A DNA stretch of 40,050 nt. Origin: UBA1189 sp964570685 (lineage in GTDB: Bacteria; Bacteroidota; Bacteroidia; Bacteroidales; Bacteroidaceae). The position numbers and the translations under genes are program-made. The notes under the pieces were generated by a model. That model ran no database searches. It saw only the letters and a program-made list of their open reading frames with translations, and was not told the origin of the DNA. The stretch's first letter is position 1. Every line of letters starts with the position of its first letter. Positions 24,418 through 31,147 of this stretch are shown here, piece after piece. The stretch lies in the NCBI GenBank assembly GCA_964570685.1, contig CAZMZC010000029.1:1-40050 (forward strand), written 5' to 3'.

Positions 24418-24554
24418 GTGATACCATTGATACCATCCTAAATCTATAGGAGTATATAGAAAAATAATAAATAATTACCTCTGTAGTTTACTACATAATT
24501 AATTATATATAATATAGGTACTCTATAGGAAACAGATGGTATCGGTGGTATCAC
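24418..24554. other. Candidate replication origin: inverted pairs of 9-bp iterons around an AT-rich tract
   Basis: Two perfect tandem TGATACCAT units (24419-24427, 24428-24436) are mirrored by two inverted units (CGATACCAT at 24536-24544 and TGATACCAC at 24545-24553, minus strand). The 20-bp ends (24418-24437, 24535-24554) match as inverted repeats at 18 of 20 positions. Between them 97 bp contain about 20 G/C and several small palindromes (CTATAG, GTAG-TTTA-CTAC). This layout, just after a replication gene, is that of origins in phage-inducible islands. Origin function is inferred. Confidence 0.6.
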
Positions 24555-24572
24555 CCTGTGTTGATGGACGGA

Positions 24573-24612
24573 AAAGAGGGGCGCCACACGATTGTGATGC
24601 CCCTCTTTGCTG
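24573..24612 (+). terminator. Strong terminator downstream of the candidate origin
   Basis: AAAGAGGGGC (24573-24582) and GCCCCTCTTT (24599-24608) pair perfectly over 10 bp, with an inner ACA/TGT pair. The symmetric A/T flanks allow bidirectional use: it could stop VirE transcription and also the remnant gene on the other strand. Confidence 0.75.
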
Positions 24613-24629
24613 TCAGTACCTCAAACTCA

Positions 24630-24797
24630 TCAATACTGCATCCCCACCAGCCACAGGGGGAGTTTCTTGCCTATGGGGTGCTCTATGCCGTCGGCCAGGA
24701 TGTAGGAGTGGGGGAGGTCGGCAATCTGCTCGAACGACTTGTCCTTGCCGCCCACCTCAAACGGACAAAATCGTTTAGTGCGATAAGCGATTTCTTG
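24630..24797 (-). pseudogene. C-terminal fragment of an AAA-type ATP-binding protein
   Basis: A minus-strand frame between two stops translates to 55 residues with no start, containing RFCPFEVGGKDKSFEQIADL, HSYILADGIEHP and GKKLPLWLVGMQY before TGA. I recognise this as the C-terminal end of Bacteroidales ATP-binding (AAA, PD-(D/E)XK-tailed) proteins; the rest of the gene is absent. It is not the same subfamily as the intact ATPase at 36608. A deletion scar within the island is likely. Confidence 0.55.
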
Positions 24798-25216
24798 TTA
24801 AAATCGTTTACCCGAGTAACCTTTTTGGGGGGGATGAAGAGGGAAGAGGGAAGAGTGAAGTCCGCTCTTATGAGATTCTTCGGTGCTTCACTTTGGATGA
24901 CAGAGACAAGGAAAAAACTCTGAAAACTTTCTTCTTTTCTGTGTCTTAGCGGTACAAATGGAGAATGCGGGGTGGTGGGAATGTTGTAACTTTGTAATAG
25001 AAAAAGGGAGGCCTCTCCCCCGCCTCTCCCAAGGAGAGGGGCTTGCAGGCATCGCGCGAACTGTTTAGTCCTAAACCTACGAGAAGCAAAACGAGGAAGT
25101 GCGCACTGTGACTTACTAACCATTTAACTAACCCTTAACAAAGTCCTTCTCTAACCTTGACGCGAGGATTGGAGTTCCCCTCTTCGGGAGGGGTTAGGGG
25201 AGGCCCCTTAACTACT
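24798..25216. other. Intergenic region with dispersed repeats and the HU-like gene promoter
   Basis: No gene is seen. 24871-24902 is a copy of a repeat (AGATTCTTCG ... GGATGACA) also found at 28257-28299. TAACTTTG (24987-24994) is a candidate -7 box for the HU-like gene, giving a leader of about 215 nt. 25005-25057 carries a GC-rich hairpin repeat (CCTCTCCC / GGAGAGG, then GGCATCGCG) related to 107-155, and 25165-25205 is another GC-rich hairpin (CCCCTC-TTCG-GGAGGGG). Confidence 0.5.
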
Positions 25217-25633
25217 ATGGCAATTACTTACGCTGTAAAAAAGATCAAGAACCCCAACGGTATCGAAGGTACCGAGTATTTCCACGGCCAGGCAATCAAG
25301 ACTGGCGAGTTGACAATGGAGAAGCTGGCACGCCGCATCAACAACTCCACTACTGTGACCCAGAGTGATTGTTACGCCGTGTTGAAGTCTATGAAGGACC
25401 ACATCATCGAAGCCCTCACCGAGGGTCAGGTAGTGGTGCTCGACGACCTCGGCCGCTTCCAGGTGAGCTTGCAGGGCAAGTGCTACTCACGTGACACGAT
25501 GGCTGCCAGTGACTTCTCGCCCGCTTCGATGATCAAGGGTCACCGCATCGTGTTCCGCCCCGATGTGGAGCTTAAAAAGGCCGTGGCGATGGACTTCTCT
25601 TTGAAGCGCGTGTCGTCGGAGGCGATGGAGTGA
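25217..25633 (+). CDS. HU/IHF-like DNA-binding protein
   Basis: Protein of 138 residues starting MAITYAVKKIKNPNG. Motifs KLARRINNSTTVTQSDCYAV, VVVLDDLGRFQVSL and SPASMIKGHRIVFRPDVELK match the HU-like family of Bacteroidales islands. Such proteins bind and bend DNA as dimers. The usual partner set (DUF4248, VirE-type protein, HU-like protein) is complete here, apart from the N-acetylmuramoyl-L-alanine amidase that often follows. The ATG at 25217 is preferred over an upstream one at 25157, whose extra residues translate a GC-rich repeat. It could assist opening of the candidate origin; that is inference. Confidence 0.88.
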   Translation: MAITYAVKKIKNPNGIEGTEYFHGQAIKTGELTMEKLARRINNSTTVTQSDCYAVLKSMKDHIIEALTEGQVVVLDDLGRFQVSLQGKCYSRDTMAASDFSPASMIKGHRIVFRPDVELKKAVAMDFSLKRVSSEAME

Positions 25634-25635
25634 TG

Positions 25636-25695
25636 CTTCCCCTCGGGGGTTGATGCCCCGGGGGAGCAAATTGAAAATTGAAAATTGACAATTAA
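25636..25695. repeat. Dispersed repeat pair: GC-rich hairpin plus TTGAAAATTG tract
   Basis: CTTCCCCTCGGGG...CCCCGGGGGAG (25636-25668) forms a hairpin, followed at 25673-25693 by AATTGAAAATTGAAAATTGA, the same tract that bounds the four-helix cassette at 5597-5630 and 6107-6141. Confidence 0.65.
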
Positions 25696-25760
25696 AAGCT
25701 TCATCGCGGAAGCTCAAGGCTGTTGGCTCACAAACTAACGCTAACCCTTAAATCGACAGT

Positions 25761-25800
25761 AGAGGTCGGTACTCGTGAGAGTGCCGACCTCTTTGTTTTG
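25761..25800 (+). terminator. Terminator at the end of the island
   Basis: AGAGGTCGG-T-ACTC (25761-25774) pairs with GAGT-G-CCGACCTCT (25779-25792), then TTGTTTTG. The long stem lies between the HU-like gene and the convergent LuxR-type gene and can stop both. Confidence 0.8.
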
Positions 25801-25822
25801 TGTATGACTGTGCTGTATCGCC

Positions 25823-26773
25823 TCACTGCTGTATGTCCTCGATGCGCACCAGTTGGTTGGCGATGGCGTAGATGATGAGGCCGGCGGTGGAGTGTATCTG
25901 CAGCTTCTGCGAGATGTTGCGGCGGTGGGTGGCCACGGTGTGTACCGAGAGGCACAGGGTGTCGGCAATCTCCTTGTTGCCCATTCCCTTGGTGATGCCG
26001 ATGAGGATATCCTTCTCGCGGTCGCTCAGGAGGTCCTGCCTGTCGCGGTCGGCAGGGGCGCTGTCGGTGTCGTCGGTGTAGAGGATGGTGCTGCTCTGGG
26101 CGAGCTGTTGCTCCACGAGCTTGACGGCGGGCACGAAGAGGTGGTCCTCGATCATGCAGTGCGAGGTGAGGTCCTGCTCGCAGAAGAGGATGTCGAGCAA
26201 TACGGCATTGAGCAGGTAGTTGTTCTTCTCGGGGCAGTAGCGGATGATGATGTCCTTGAGTTCCTTGAGCTTCTCACTCATGGGGGTGTGCTTGCCGGCA
26301 AAGTCCTTGATGGAGTAGTCGCGGCTGAGGAAACCCTGCAGGAGCTGCTCGACGTAGGCGAAGACGACCTCGTTCTCATGCTCCATGTGCTTGCGCACCT
26401 CGGCCACATATTCGTCGTAGAAGCGGAGGATGAGCATGGCGATGTCGTTGCTGCCCGAGCAGTCGATGGCCTCGATGAGCTTGCGCCGCAGGTTGGGGAG
26501 GTTGAAGTCGAGGAAGTACTCGTGGGCCTGCTTGAGGTAGCCGATGAGTGAGGGGAGCGACACGCACTCGTGGCTGTAGGGCTTGTCGGATACGAAGTTG
26601 GCCACCTCAAGGAAAGTTGCCTCGTCGACCCCGTGCATATGGCACACGTCGTGGACGGTTTTGTCGCCAAACCCTAATGAGATGCCGAAGCGGCCCATCA
26701 CGAGGATGAGGGCGTTGTTGTCCTTCACCAGGTGGCGCATCTTGTCGTCGTGCTTGTATGCGGTGTTGCTCAT
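25823..26773 (-). CDS. LuxR-type regulator fused to an RIC/hemerythrin-like sensor domain
   Basis: Regulator of 316 residues (start MSNTAYKHDDKMRHLV). Residues about 20-60 resemble the ScdA/YtfE N-terminal domain (FGISLGFGDKTVHDVCHMHG) but lack its Cys-Cys pair. About 65-225 resemble the di-iron hemerythrin-like domain: AHEYFLDFNLPNL, RKHMEHENEVVFAY, GKHTPMSEKLKEL and SHCMIEDHLFVP supply most His/Glu ligand positions of repair-of-iron-centres proteins, though one His of YtfE appears to be Tyr. The last 65 residues are a LuxR helix-turn-helix (LSDREKDILIGITKGMGNKE, CLSVHTVATHRRNISQKL). Family knowledge suggests a sensor of iron, oxygen or nitric oxide. It is divergent from the imelysin/cytochrome operon, with a shared dyad between them. 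Confidence 0.82.
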   Translation of the reverse strand: MSNTAYKHDDKMRHLVKDNNALILVMGRFGISLGFGDKTVHDVCHMHGVDEATFLEVANFVSDKPYSHECVSLPSLIGYLKQAHEYFLDFNLPNLRRKLIEAIDCSGSNDIAMLILRFYDEYVAEVRKHMEHENEVVFAYVEQLLQGFLSRDYSIKDFAGKHTPMSEKLKELKDIIIRYCPEKNNYLLNAVLLDILFCEQDLTSHCMIEDHLFVPAVKLVEQQLAQSSTILYTDDTDSAPADRDRQDLLSDREKDILIGITKGMGNKEIADTLCLSVHTVATHRRNISQKLQIHSTAGLIIYAIANQLVRIEDIQQ

Positions 26774-26794
26774 CTCTGTTCTCTTTTGACGTTG

Positions 26795-26825
26795 CAAAGT
26801 TACATACATATTTATAAATAAGCAA
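26795..26825 (-). promoter_or_regulatory. Promoter of the RIC-LuxR regulator
   Basis: On the minus strand TTG (26823-26825) lies 20 bp from TAACTTTG (26795-26802), a good match to the Bacteroidota consensus. The -33 box is inside the left arm of the dyad at 26822-26889, which would allow autoregulation. The leader is about 15 nt. Confidence 0.65.
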
Positions 26826-26889
26826 TACTTAAATTTTGGTAAAATGCGGCGAAAGGTAGCGTGTTAAAATACCAAAAACAGAGTATTGC
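26822..26889. promoter_or_regulatory. Dyad operator between regulator and envelope operon
   Basis: The left arm is GCAATACT-N4-TTTTGGTA (26822-26841). The right arm is its exact mirror, TACCAAAA-N4-AGTATTGC (26870-26889). All 16 specified bases match, separated by 28 bp. Each arm covers the -33 box of one of the two divergent promoters. Probably bound by the adjacent LuxR-type regulator. Confidence 0.7.
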
Positions 26890-26916
26890 CGCCTTGTGGG
26901 GGATGCAGTACCTTTG
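26885..26916 (+). promoter_or_regulatory. Promoter of the porin-imelysin-cytochrome operon
   Basis: TTG of ATTG (26885-26888) lies 20 bp before TACCTTTG (26909-26916). Initiation near 26922 leaves a leader of about 20 nt before the ATG at 26942. The -33 box lies in the right arm of the dyad. Confidence 0.7.
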
Positions 26917-26941
26917 CAGCGTGAAATTAAATGCAACGATT

Positions 26942-28246
26942 ATGAGACGACTGATGATATGCACGCTGCTGGCGTCTGTTGTGGGCTTGGCAGCCACGGC
27001 ACAGGAGAAGAGCGGAGGTGCCGAGTACGAGCAGTTTCGCATAGGTGGCTATGGCGAGATGGTGGCCAGCTTCAAGGACTATGGCATCAATCGATTCAAC
27101 GGTTCGCTCGACGGCAACACCAAGACAAGCCGTAGCACCATTTCGCTCCCCCGATACATACTGGCCATGGACTATAAGTTCAGCGACAAATGGATACTGG
27201 GTAGTGAGATTGAGTTTGAGGCCGGTGGCACGGGCAGTGCCGTGGAATTGGAGAACACCGAGAACGGCGAGTACGAGACCGAGGTGGAGAAGGGCGGCGA
27301 GGTAGTGCTGGAACAGTTCCACATCACACGCCTCATCATCCCCCAACTCAATGTGCGTGCCGGACATATCATCGTGCCTGTGGGACTGACCAATGCGCAC
27401 CACGAACCTGTCAACTTCTTCGGTACCTACCGCCCCGAGGGCGAGAGCACGATGCTGCCCTGCACGTGGCACGAGACAGGATTGGAGCTATTCGGCTCTG
27501 TCGGTAGCGGATGGGCACGGTTTGACTATCAGGCCATGATCGTGGCGGGGCTCAACGCCAACGGATTCGACCGCAACACGTGGGTGGCTGGCGGCAAGCA
27601 GGGATTCTTCGAGGAGGACAACTTCACCTCGCCCGGCTATGTGGCGCGTGTCGACTATCGTGGCGTGGAGGGGCTGCGCATAGGAGCCTCGGCATACTAC
27701 TGCGCCGATGCGGGCAAGAATGCCGACAAGAAGCAGACCTACGCCGCCGTGGGCAAGATTCCCGTGAGCATACTCACTGCCGATGCGCAATACCGAGGAA
27801 AGTATGTGACCGCACGCGGCAATGTGGTGTATGGCCATGTGGGCAACTCCAAGGCTCTCGCCGACGTGTACCTCTCAAACAAGTCGCCCTACAGCCGCCT
27901 GCACCCCGTAGCCAAGAATGCCGTGAGCTATGCAGCCGAGGCGGGACTGAACGTGAGTGCCCTCTTCCCACGAGTGGAGAATATGCCGGTCGTCTATCCC
28001 TTTGCCCGATACGAATACTACAACCCGCAGGAGCGTGGCGAGGAGGGGCAGACAATGGACAAGCGCCTGCAGACAAGTATGTGGACCGTGGGAGTCAACT
28101 GGTATGCCCTGCCCAACCTCGTGGTGAAGGCCGACTATATGACCCGTCAGATAGGTACGAACCGCATGTTCGGCGCAGGCAAGTATAACAGCGAGAACGA
28201 GTTCTCCATCGGCATAGCCTATGTGGGATGGTTCTTCCAGAAGTAA
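26942..28246 (+). CDS. Outer-membrane porin (phosphate-selective porin O/P-like beta-barrel)
   Basis: Protein of 434 residues with a signal peptide (MRRLMICTLLASVVGLAATAQ). The mature part is rich in alternating aromatic/polar strands and ends in Phe-Gln-Lys after a beta-strand (EFSIGIAYVGWFFQK). Barrel-type segments include GGYGEMVASFKDYGIN near the start, RAGHIIVPVGLTNAHHEP and the FGTYRPEGE loop, all typical of the porin O/P group. ATG 26942 is chosen over 26861 because the signal peptide begins there and the promoter lies between. First gene of the operon; the solute is unknown, but co-location with imelysin and haem proteins points to iron or haem. Confidence 0.82.
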   Translation: MRRLMICTLLASVVGLAATAQEKSGGAEYEQFRIGGYGEMVASFKDYGINRFNGSLDGNTKTSRSTISLPRYILAMDYKFSDKWILGSEIEFEAGGTGSAVELENTENGEYETEVEKGGEVVLEQFHITRLIIPQLNVRAGHIIVPVGLTNAHHEPVNFFGTYRPEGESTMLPCTWHETGLELFGSVGSGWARFDYQAMIVAGLNANGFDRNTWVAGGKQGFFEEDNFTSPGYVARVDYRGVEGLRIGASAYYCADAGKNADKKQTYAAVGKIPVSILTADAQYRGKYVTARGNVVYGHVGNSKALADVYLSNKSPYSRLHPVAKNAVSYAAEAGLNVSALFPRVENMPVVYPFARYEYYNPQERGEEGQTMDKRLQTSMWTVGVNWYALPNLVVKADYMTRQIGTNRMFGAGKYNSENEFSIGIAYVGWFFQK

Positions 28247-28256
28247 TGTCTAATAT

Positions 28257-28299
28257 CATCCCGAACGAAGCGAGATTCTTCGCAATGCTCAGAATGACA
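28257..28299. repeat. Widespread intergenic repeat (AGATTCTTCG ... CAGAATGACA)
   Basis: The sequence between porin and imelysin matches a repeat I know from many bacterial genomes (complement TGTCATTCTGAG...GAAGAATCT). A related copy is at 24871-24902. Confidence 0.65.
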
Positions 28300-28335
28300 A
28301 ACTATAACTCTTATTAACTTATAAAACCACAAATC

Positions 28336-29469
28336 ATGATGAAAAAGAACTTTTTTGCACTGGCCATCCTTGCCGCAGGCTTCGGCTTGGCCTCTTGTAA
28401 CCCCGATGAACCGACAAAGCAGACTCCTGATGCTGCCGACCTCGACTACAGCAGCGAGAACGCCACAGCATGGCACAACTACATGACACAGGTAGCATCG
28501 CTCCTCAAGGATGATGCCGCCACGCTCTACAGCGCGTGGAACGAGAGCTACGAAGGCGGCGCAGCATACGCCGAGAGCTTCAAGAACCACACGTGGAGCA
28601 GCGACAAGAAGGCTGCTGCAGGCATCGAGCAGATTATAGACGGCTGCATCACCATCGCCGACGAGGTGGGCAATGCCAAGATTGGCGACCCCTACAACCT
28701 CTACATCAGCGGCAGCACCACCGAGGCACTCTATGCCGTGGAGTCGTGGTACAGCTGGCACTCGCGCGACGACTACACCAACAACATCTGGTCTATCCGC
28801 AACGCCTACTACGGCTCTACCGACGGTGAGGTACACGCCCACTCCGTATCGGCCGTGATAGCTGCTACCGATGCAGCACTCGACACAAAAGTAAAGGCCG
28901 CCATCCAGGCCGCTGCCGATGCCATCCAAGCCATTCCCCAGCCCTTCCGCAACAACATCAACAGCGATGAGGCACGTGCCGCCATGGCTGCTTGCGCTGC
29001 CTTAGTAAAGGTGATGGAGAACGATCTGATGCCCGTAGTCACAGCAGGCACCATCAGCGAGGAGACATGGAACGCCGTAGTGACACAGTACGTAGACTAC
29101 GTGGTGATGCCCACCTACCTTGCCCTGAAGGAGAAGAACGAGGCCTTATATAATAAGGTAAAGGAGCTTGCTGCAGCCCCCTCGAACGCTGCTTTCGAGG
29201 TAGCCTGCAACGCTTGGCTCGAGGCTCGCGAACCGTGGGAGATGAGCGAGGCCTTCCTCTTCGGCCCCGTTGATGCACTGGGTCTTGACCCCAACCTCGA
29301 CAGCTGGCCGCTCGACCAAGATGCCATCGTACAGATACTCACCTCAAGCGACTGGGGCGCATTGGAGTGGACTGAGGACAGCGAAGCCGAGGCAGCACAG
29401 AGCGTACGCGGGTTCCACACGCTCGAGTACTTGCTCTTCAAGGACGGAAAGCCCCGTACGGTGAAGTAA
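28336..29469 (+). CDS. Imelysin-family lipoprotein (iron-regulated, IrpA/ICMP-like)
   Basis: Lipoprotein of 377 residues. The signal peptide MMKKNFFALAILAAGFGLAS ends at the lipobox LASC. The mature protein is largely helical with the imelysin signature GFHTLE (GxHxxE, 359-364) in VRGFHTLEYLLFKDGKPR, a few residues before the end. AWHNYMTQVASLLKDDAATL near residue 50 fits the N-terminal helices. Bacteroidales imelysin-like proteins of this length have known structures; the family is linked to iron uptake in other bacteria, and the peptidase activity first proposed is doubtful. It probably sits on the outer membrane facing the periplasm or surface. It lies 89 bp after the porin and precedes a di-haem oxidoreductase, a pairing also seen in proteobacteria. 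Confidence 0.88.
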   Translation: MMKKNFFALAILAAGFGLASCNPDEPTKQTPDAADLDYSSENATAWHNYMTQVASLLKDDAATLYSAWNESYEGGAAYAESFKNHTWSSDKKAAAGIEQIIDGCITIADEVGNAKIGDPYNLYISGSTTEALYAVESWYSWHSRDDYTNNIWSIRNAYYGSTDGEVHAHSVSAVIAATDAALDTKVKAAIQAAADAIQAIPQPFRNNINSDEARAAMAACAALVKVMENDLMPVVTAGTISEETWNAVVTQYVDYVVMPTYLALKEKNEALYNKVKELAAAPSNAAFEVACNAWLEAREPWEMSEAFLFGPVDALGLDPNLDSWPLDQDAIVQILTSSDWGALEWTEDSEAEAAQSVRGFHTLEYLLFKDGKPRTVK

Positions 29470-29498
29470 GCAGGAAGTATACCAACAATCATTACAAT

Positions 29499-29545
29499 GG
29501 GTGTATCCGATGTTTGTCCCTCGACGGCAAATATGGGGTACACCC
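29499..29545 (+). promoter_or_regulatory. Intercistronic hairpin between imelysin and di-haem oxidoreductase genes
   Basis: GGGTGTATCC (29499-29508) pairs with GGGTACACCC (29536-29545) at 9 of 10 positions, continued by GATGTTTG/CAAATATG with two mismatches, around an 11-nt loop. It has no T-run, so an mRNA processing or stability element is more likely than a terminator. Confidence 0.55.
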
Positions 29546-29567
29546 TGTAGCGCAAAAAACAAGAATC

Positions 29568-30995
29568 ATGATAAAGTACATAAGACAAACATTCATTCCA
29601 CTCTGCCTGCTGCTCTGTGGCTGTCAGGACGACGGATTGCGCATACAGGATGTCGAGGTGCCCGACGGTTATGCCCTCTCGGCAGGCACATCGACCGTGT
29701 TCGTCAACTCGTCGTATGCCTATGACACTCCTGCCGACTGGACCGCAGGCACCTACCACACCCGCTTCTTCCGTGGCGACCGCCTCTACGATGACGCACG
29801 CACCAGCAGCAACGGATATGGTGGCGGACTCGGCCCCGTGTATGCAGGCTACTCGTGTGGCAGCTGCCACCGCAATGCCGGACGCACCCGCCCTGCACTC
29901 TGGAGCGAGGAGGGCTCGGGAAGCTATGGCTTCTCGGCCATGCTCATCTACGTGACCCGCAAGAATGGCGCCTTCTTCCAGGACTATGGCCGCGTAATCC
30001 ACGACCAAGCCATCTACGGCGTTGAGGCCGAGGGCAAGGTGCGCATGACCAAGCGATACGAGACATTCCAGTTCCCCGACGGGGAGGAGTATGAACTCTG
30101 CGTGCCCGAGTATGAAATCTACGAGTGGTATGCCGACAGCGTCAGCCCCGAAGACCTCTTCTGCACGGTGCGCATACCGCTCCGCCACGTAGGCATGGGA
30201 CAGATGATGGCCATCGACACCAAGGAGATAGAGACACTGGCTTCCCGCAGCAACTACCCCGAGTACGGCATCAGCGGCCGCGCCAACTACATCAACGAGC
30301 GTGGAGTGCTGAGCCTCGGCCTCAGCGGCAACAAGGCACAGCATGCCGACCTCACCGTGGAGCTGGGCTTCTCCAGCGATATGGGTGTCACCAACAGCCG
30401 CTACCCCGAGGAGATATGCGAGGGGCAGAGCCAGATGCAGGGAGGCAGCATGATGGGACTCATGTATGACCAGCTGGACATCTCCACCGAGGACATGGAG
30501 AACGTAGACCTCTACATGCAGGCCTTGGGCGTGCCCGCTCGCCGTAACGTGAACGACCCCGTGGTGAAACGCGGCGAAGAGATGTTCTACGAAGCCAAAT
30601 GCCACCTGTGCCACGTGACCACGCTGCACACCAAGCCACGCGGCTCGGTACTGCTCAACGGCACGGGTTTGCCATGGCTCGGCAGTCAGACCATCCATCC
30701 CTACTCTGACTTCCTGCTCCACGACATGGGCTCCGAGATAATGGGCGTAGGCCTCAACGACAACTACGTGAGCGGTTTGGCACGCGGCAATGAATGGCGC
30801 ACCACCCCGCTCTGGGGCATCGGTCTGCAGGAGAAGGTCAACGGACACACCTACTTCCTCCACGATGGCCGTGCACGCAACCTGCTCGAAGCCATCATGT
30901 GGCACGGCGGTGAGGGCGAGGCATCGAAGAATCTCTTCAAGAATATGCCTAAGGATGATCGCGACGCGCTTATCACTTTCCTCAATTCGCTGTAG
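29568..30995 (+). CDS. Di-haem oxidoreductase lipoprotein (DHOR/DUF1111 'thiol oxidoreductase')
   Basis: Protein of 475 residues with a lipoprotein signal (MIKYIRQTFIPLCLLLCGCQ). Two c-type haem sites are visible: CGSCH (97-101) and CHLCH (345-349). Other family blocks are TRFFRGDRLYDDARTSSNGY before the first haem, and EWRTTPLWGIGLQEK, FLHDGRARNLLEAIMWHGGE and DDRDALITFLNSL at the C-terminus. DHOR proteins are related to cytochrome c peroxidases and are often next to imelysins in Fur-controlled clusters. The ATG at 29568 is chosen because the signal peptide starts there; an upstream ATG at 29514 lies in the hairpin. Haem attachment would need the System II protein encoded at the end of the operon. 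Confidence 0.88.
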   Translation: MIKYIRQTFIPLCLLLCGCQDDGLRIQDVEVPDGYALSAGTSTVFVNSSYAYDTPADWTAGTYHTRFFRGDRLYDDARTSSNGYGGGLGPVYAGYSCGSCHRNAGRTRPALWSEEGSGSYGFSAMLIYVTRKNGAFFQDYGRVIHDQAIYGVEAEGKVRMTKRYETFQFPDGEEYELCVPEYEIYEWYADSVSPEDLFCTVRIPLRHVGMGQMMAIDTKEIETLASRSNYPEYGISGRANYINERGVLSLGLSGNKAQHADLTVELGFSSDMGVTNSRYPEEICEGQSQMQGGSMMGLMYDQLDISTEDMENVDLYMQALGVPARRNVNDPVVKRGEEMFYEAKCHLCHVTTLHTKPRGSVLLNGTGLPWLGSQTIHPYSDFLLHDMGSEIMGVGLNDNYVSGLARGNEWRTTPLWGIGLQEKVNGHTYFLHDGRARNLLEAIMWHGGEGEASKNLFKNMPKDDRDALITFLNSL

Positions 30996-31017
30996 TACCA
31001 GATAATTTCTACGTGGT

Positions 31018-31105
31018 GAGACTCGAGTCTCACTGCATAGAGACTGCAGTCTCACTACAGAGAAATTGGAGTCTCACCACAGTGAAACTGGAGTCTCACA
31101 CCTGT
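31018..31105. repeat. Four tandem 22-bp units with a palindromic core
   Basis: Units start at 31018, 31040, 31062 and 31084 at an exact 22-bp period and share the core (G/C/A)AGTCTCAC. The first lies in a perfect 18-bp palindrome GTGAGACTCGAGTCTCAC (31016-31033); the second holds the 14-bp palindrome GAGACTGCAGTCTC; symmetry is weaker in units 3 and 4 (GAAATTGGAGTCTC, GAAACTGGAGTCTC). The array fills the spacer between the DHOR and second porin genes. Confidence 0.88.
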
Positions 31106-31147
31106 GAAAAAAACTTCTATCAAGTAAAAAAATAAAGAACAAACGAT

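Noticed and set aside
28257..28299. Regulatory element specific to the imelysin gene
   Set aside because: The sequence is a widespread dispersed repeat with another copy at 24871-24902, so a gene-specific role is unlikely.
29115..31055. Long minus-strand open frame (646 codons) across the imelysin and DHOR genes
   Set aside because: It is antisense to two clear genes with signal peptides, haem motifs and GFHTLE. Its translation is a low-complexity His/Val/Ala-rich shadow with no family motif.
31018..31105. CRISPR array
   Set aside because: Units are contiguous with no spacers, only four copies exist, and no cas gene is nearby. The same reasoning excludes 11448-11531 and 36318-36383.
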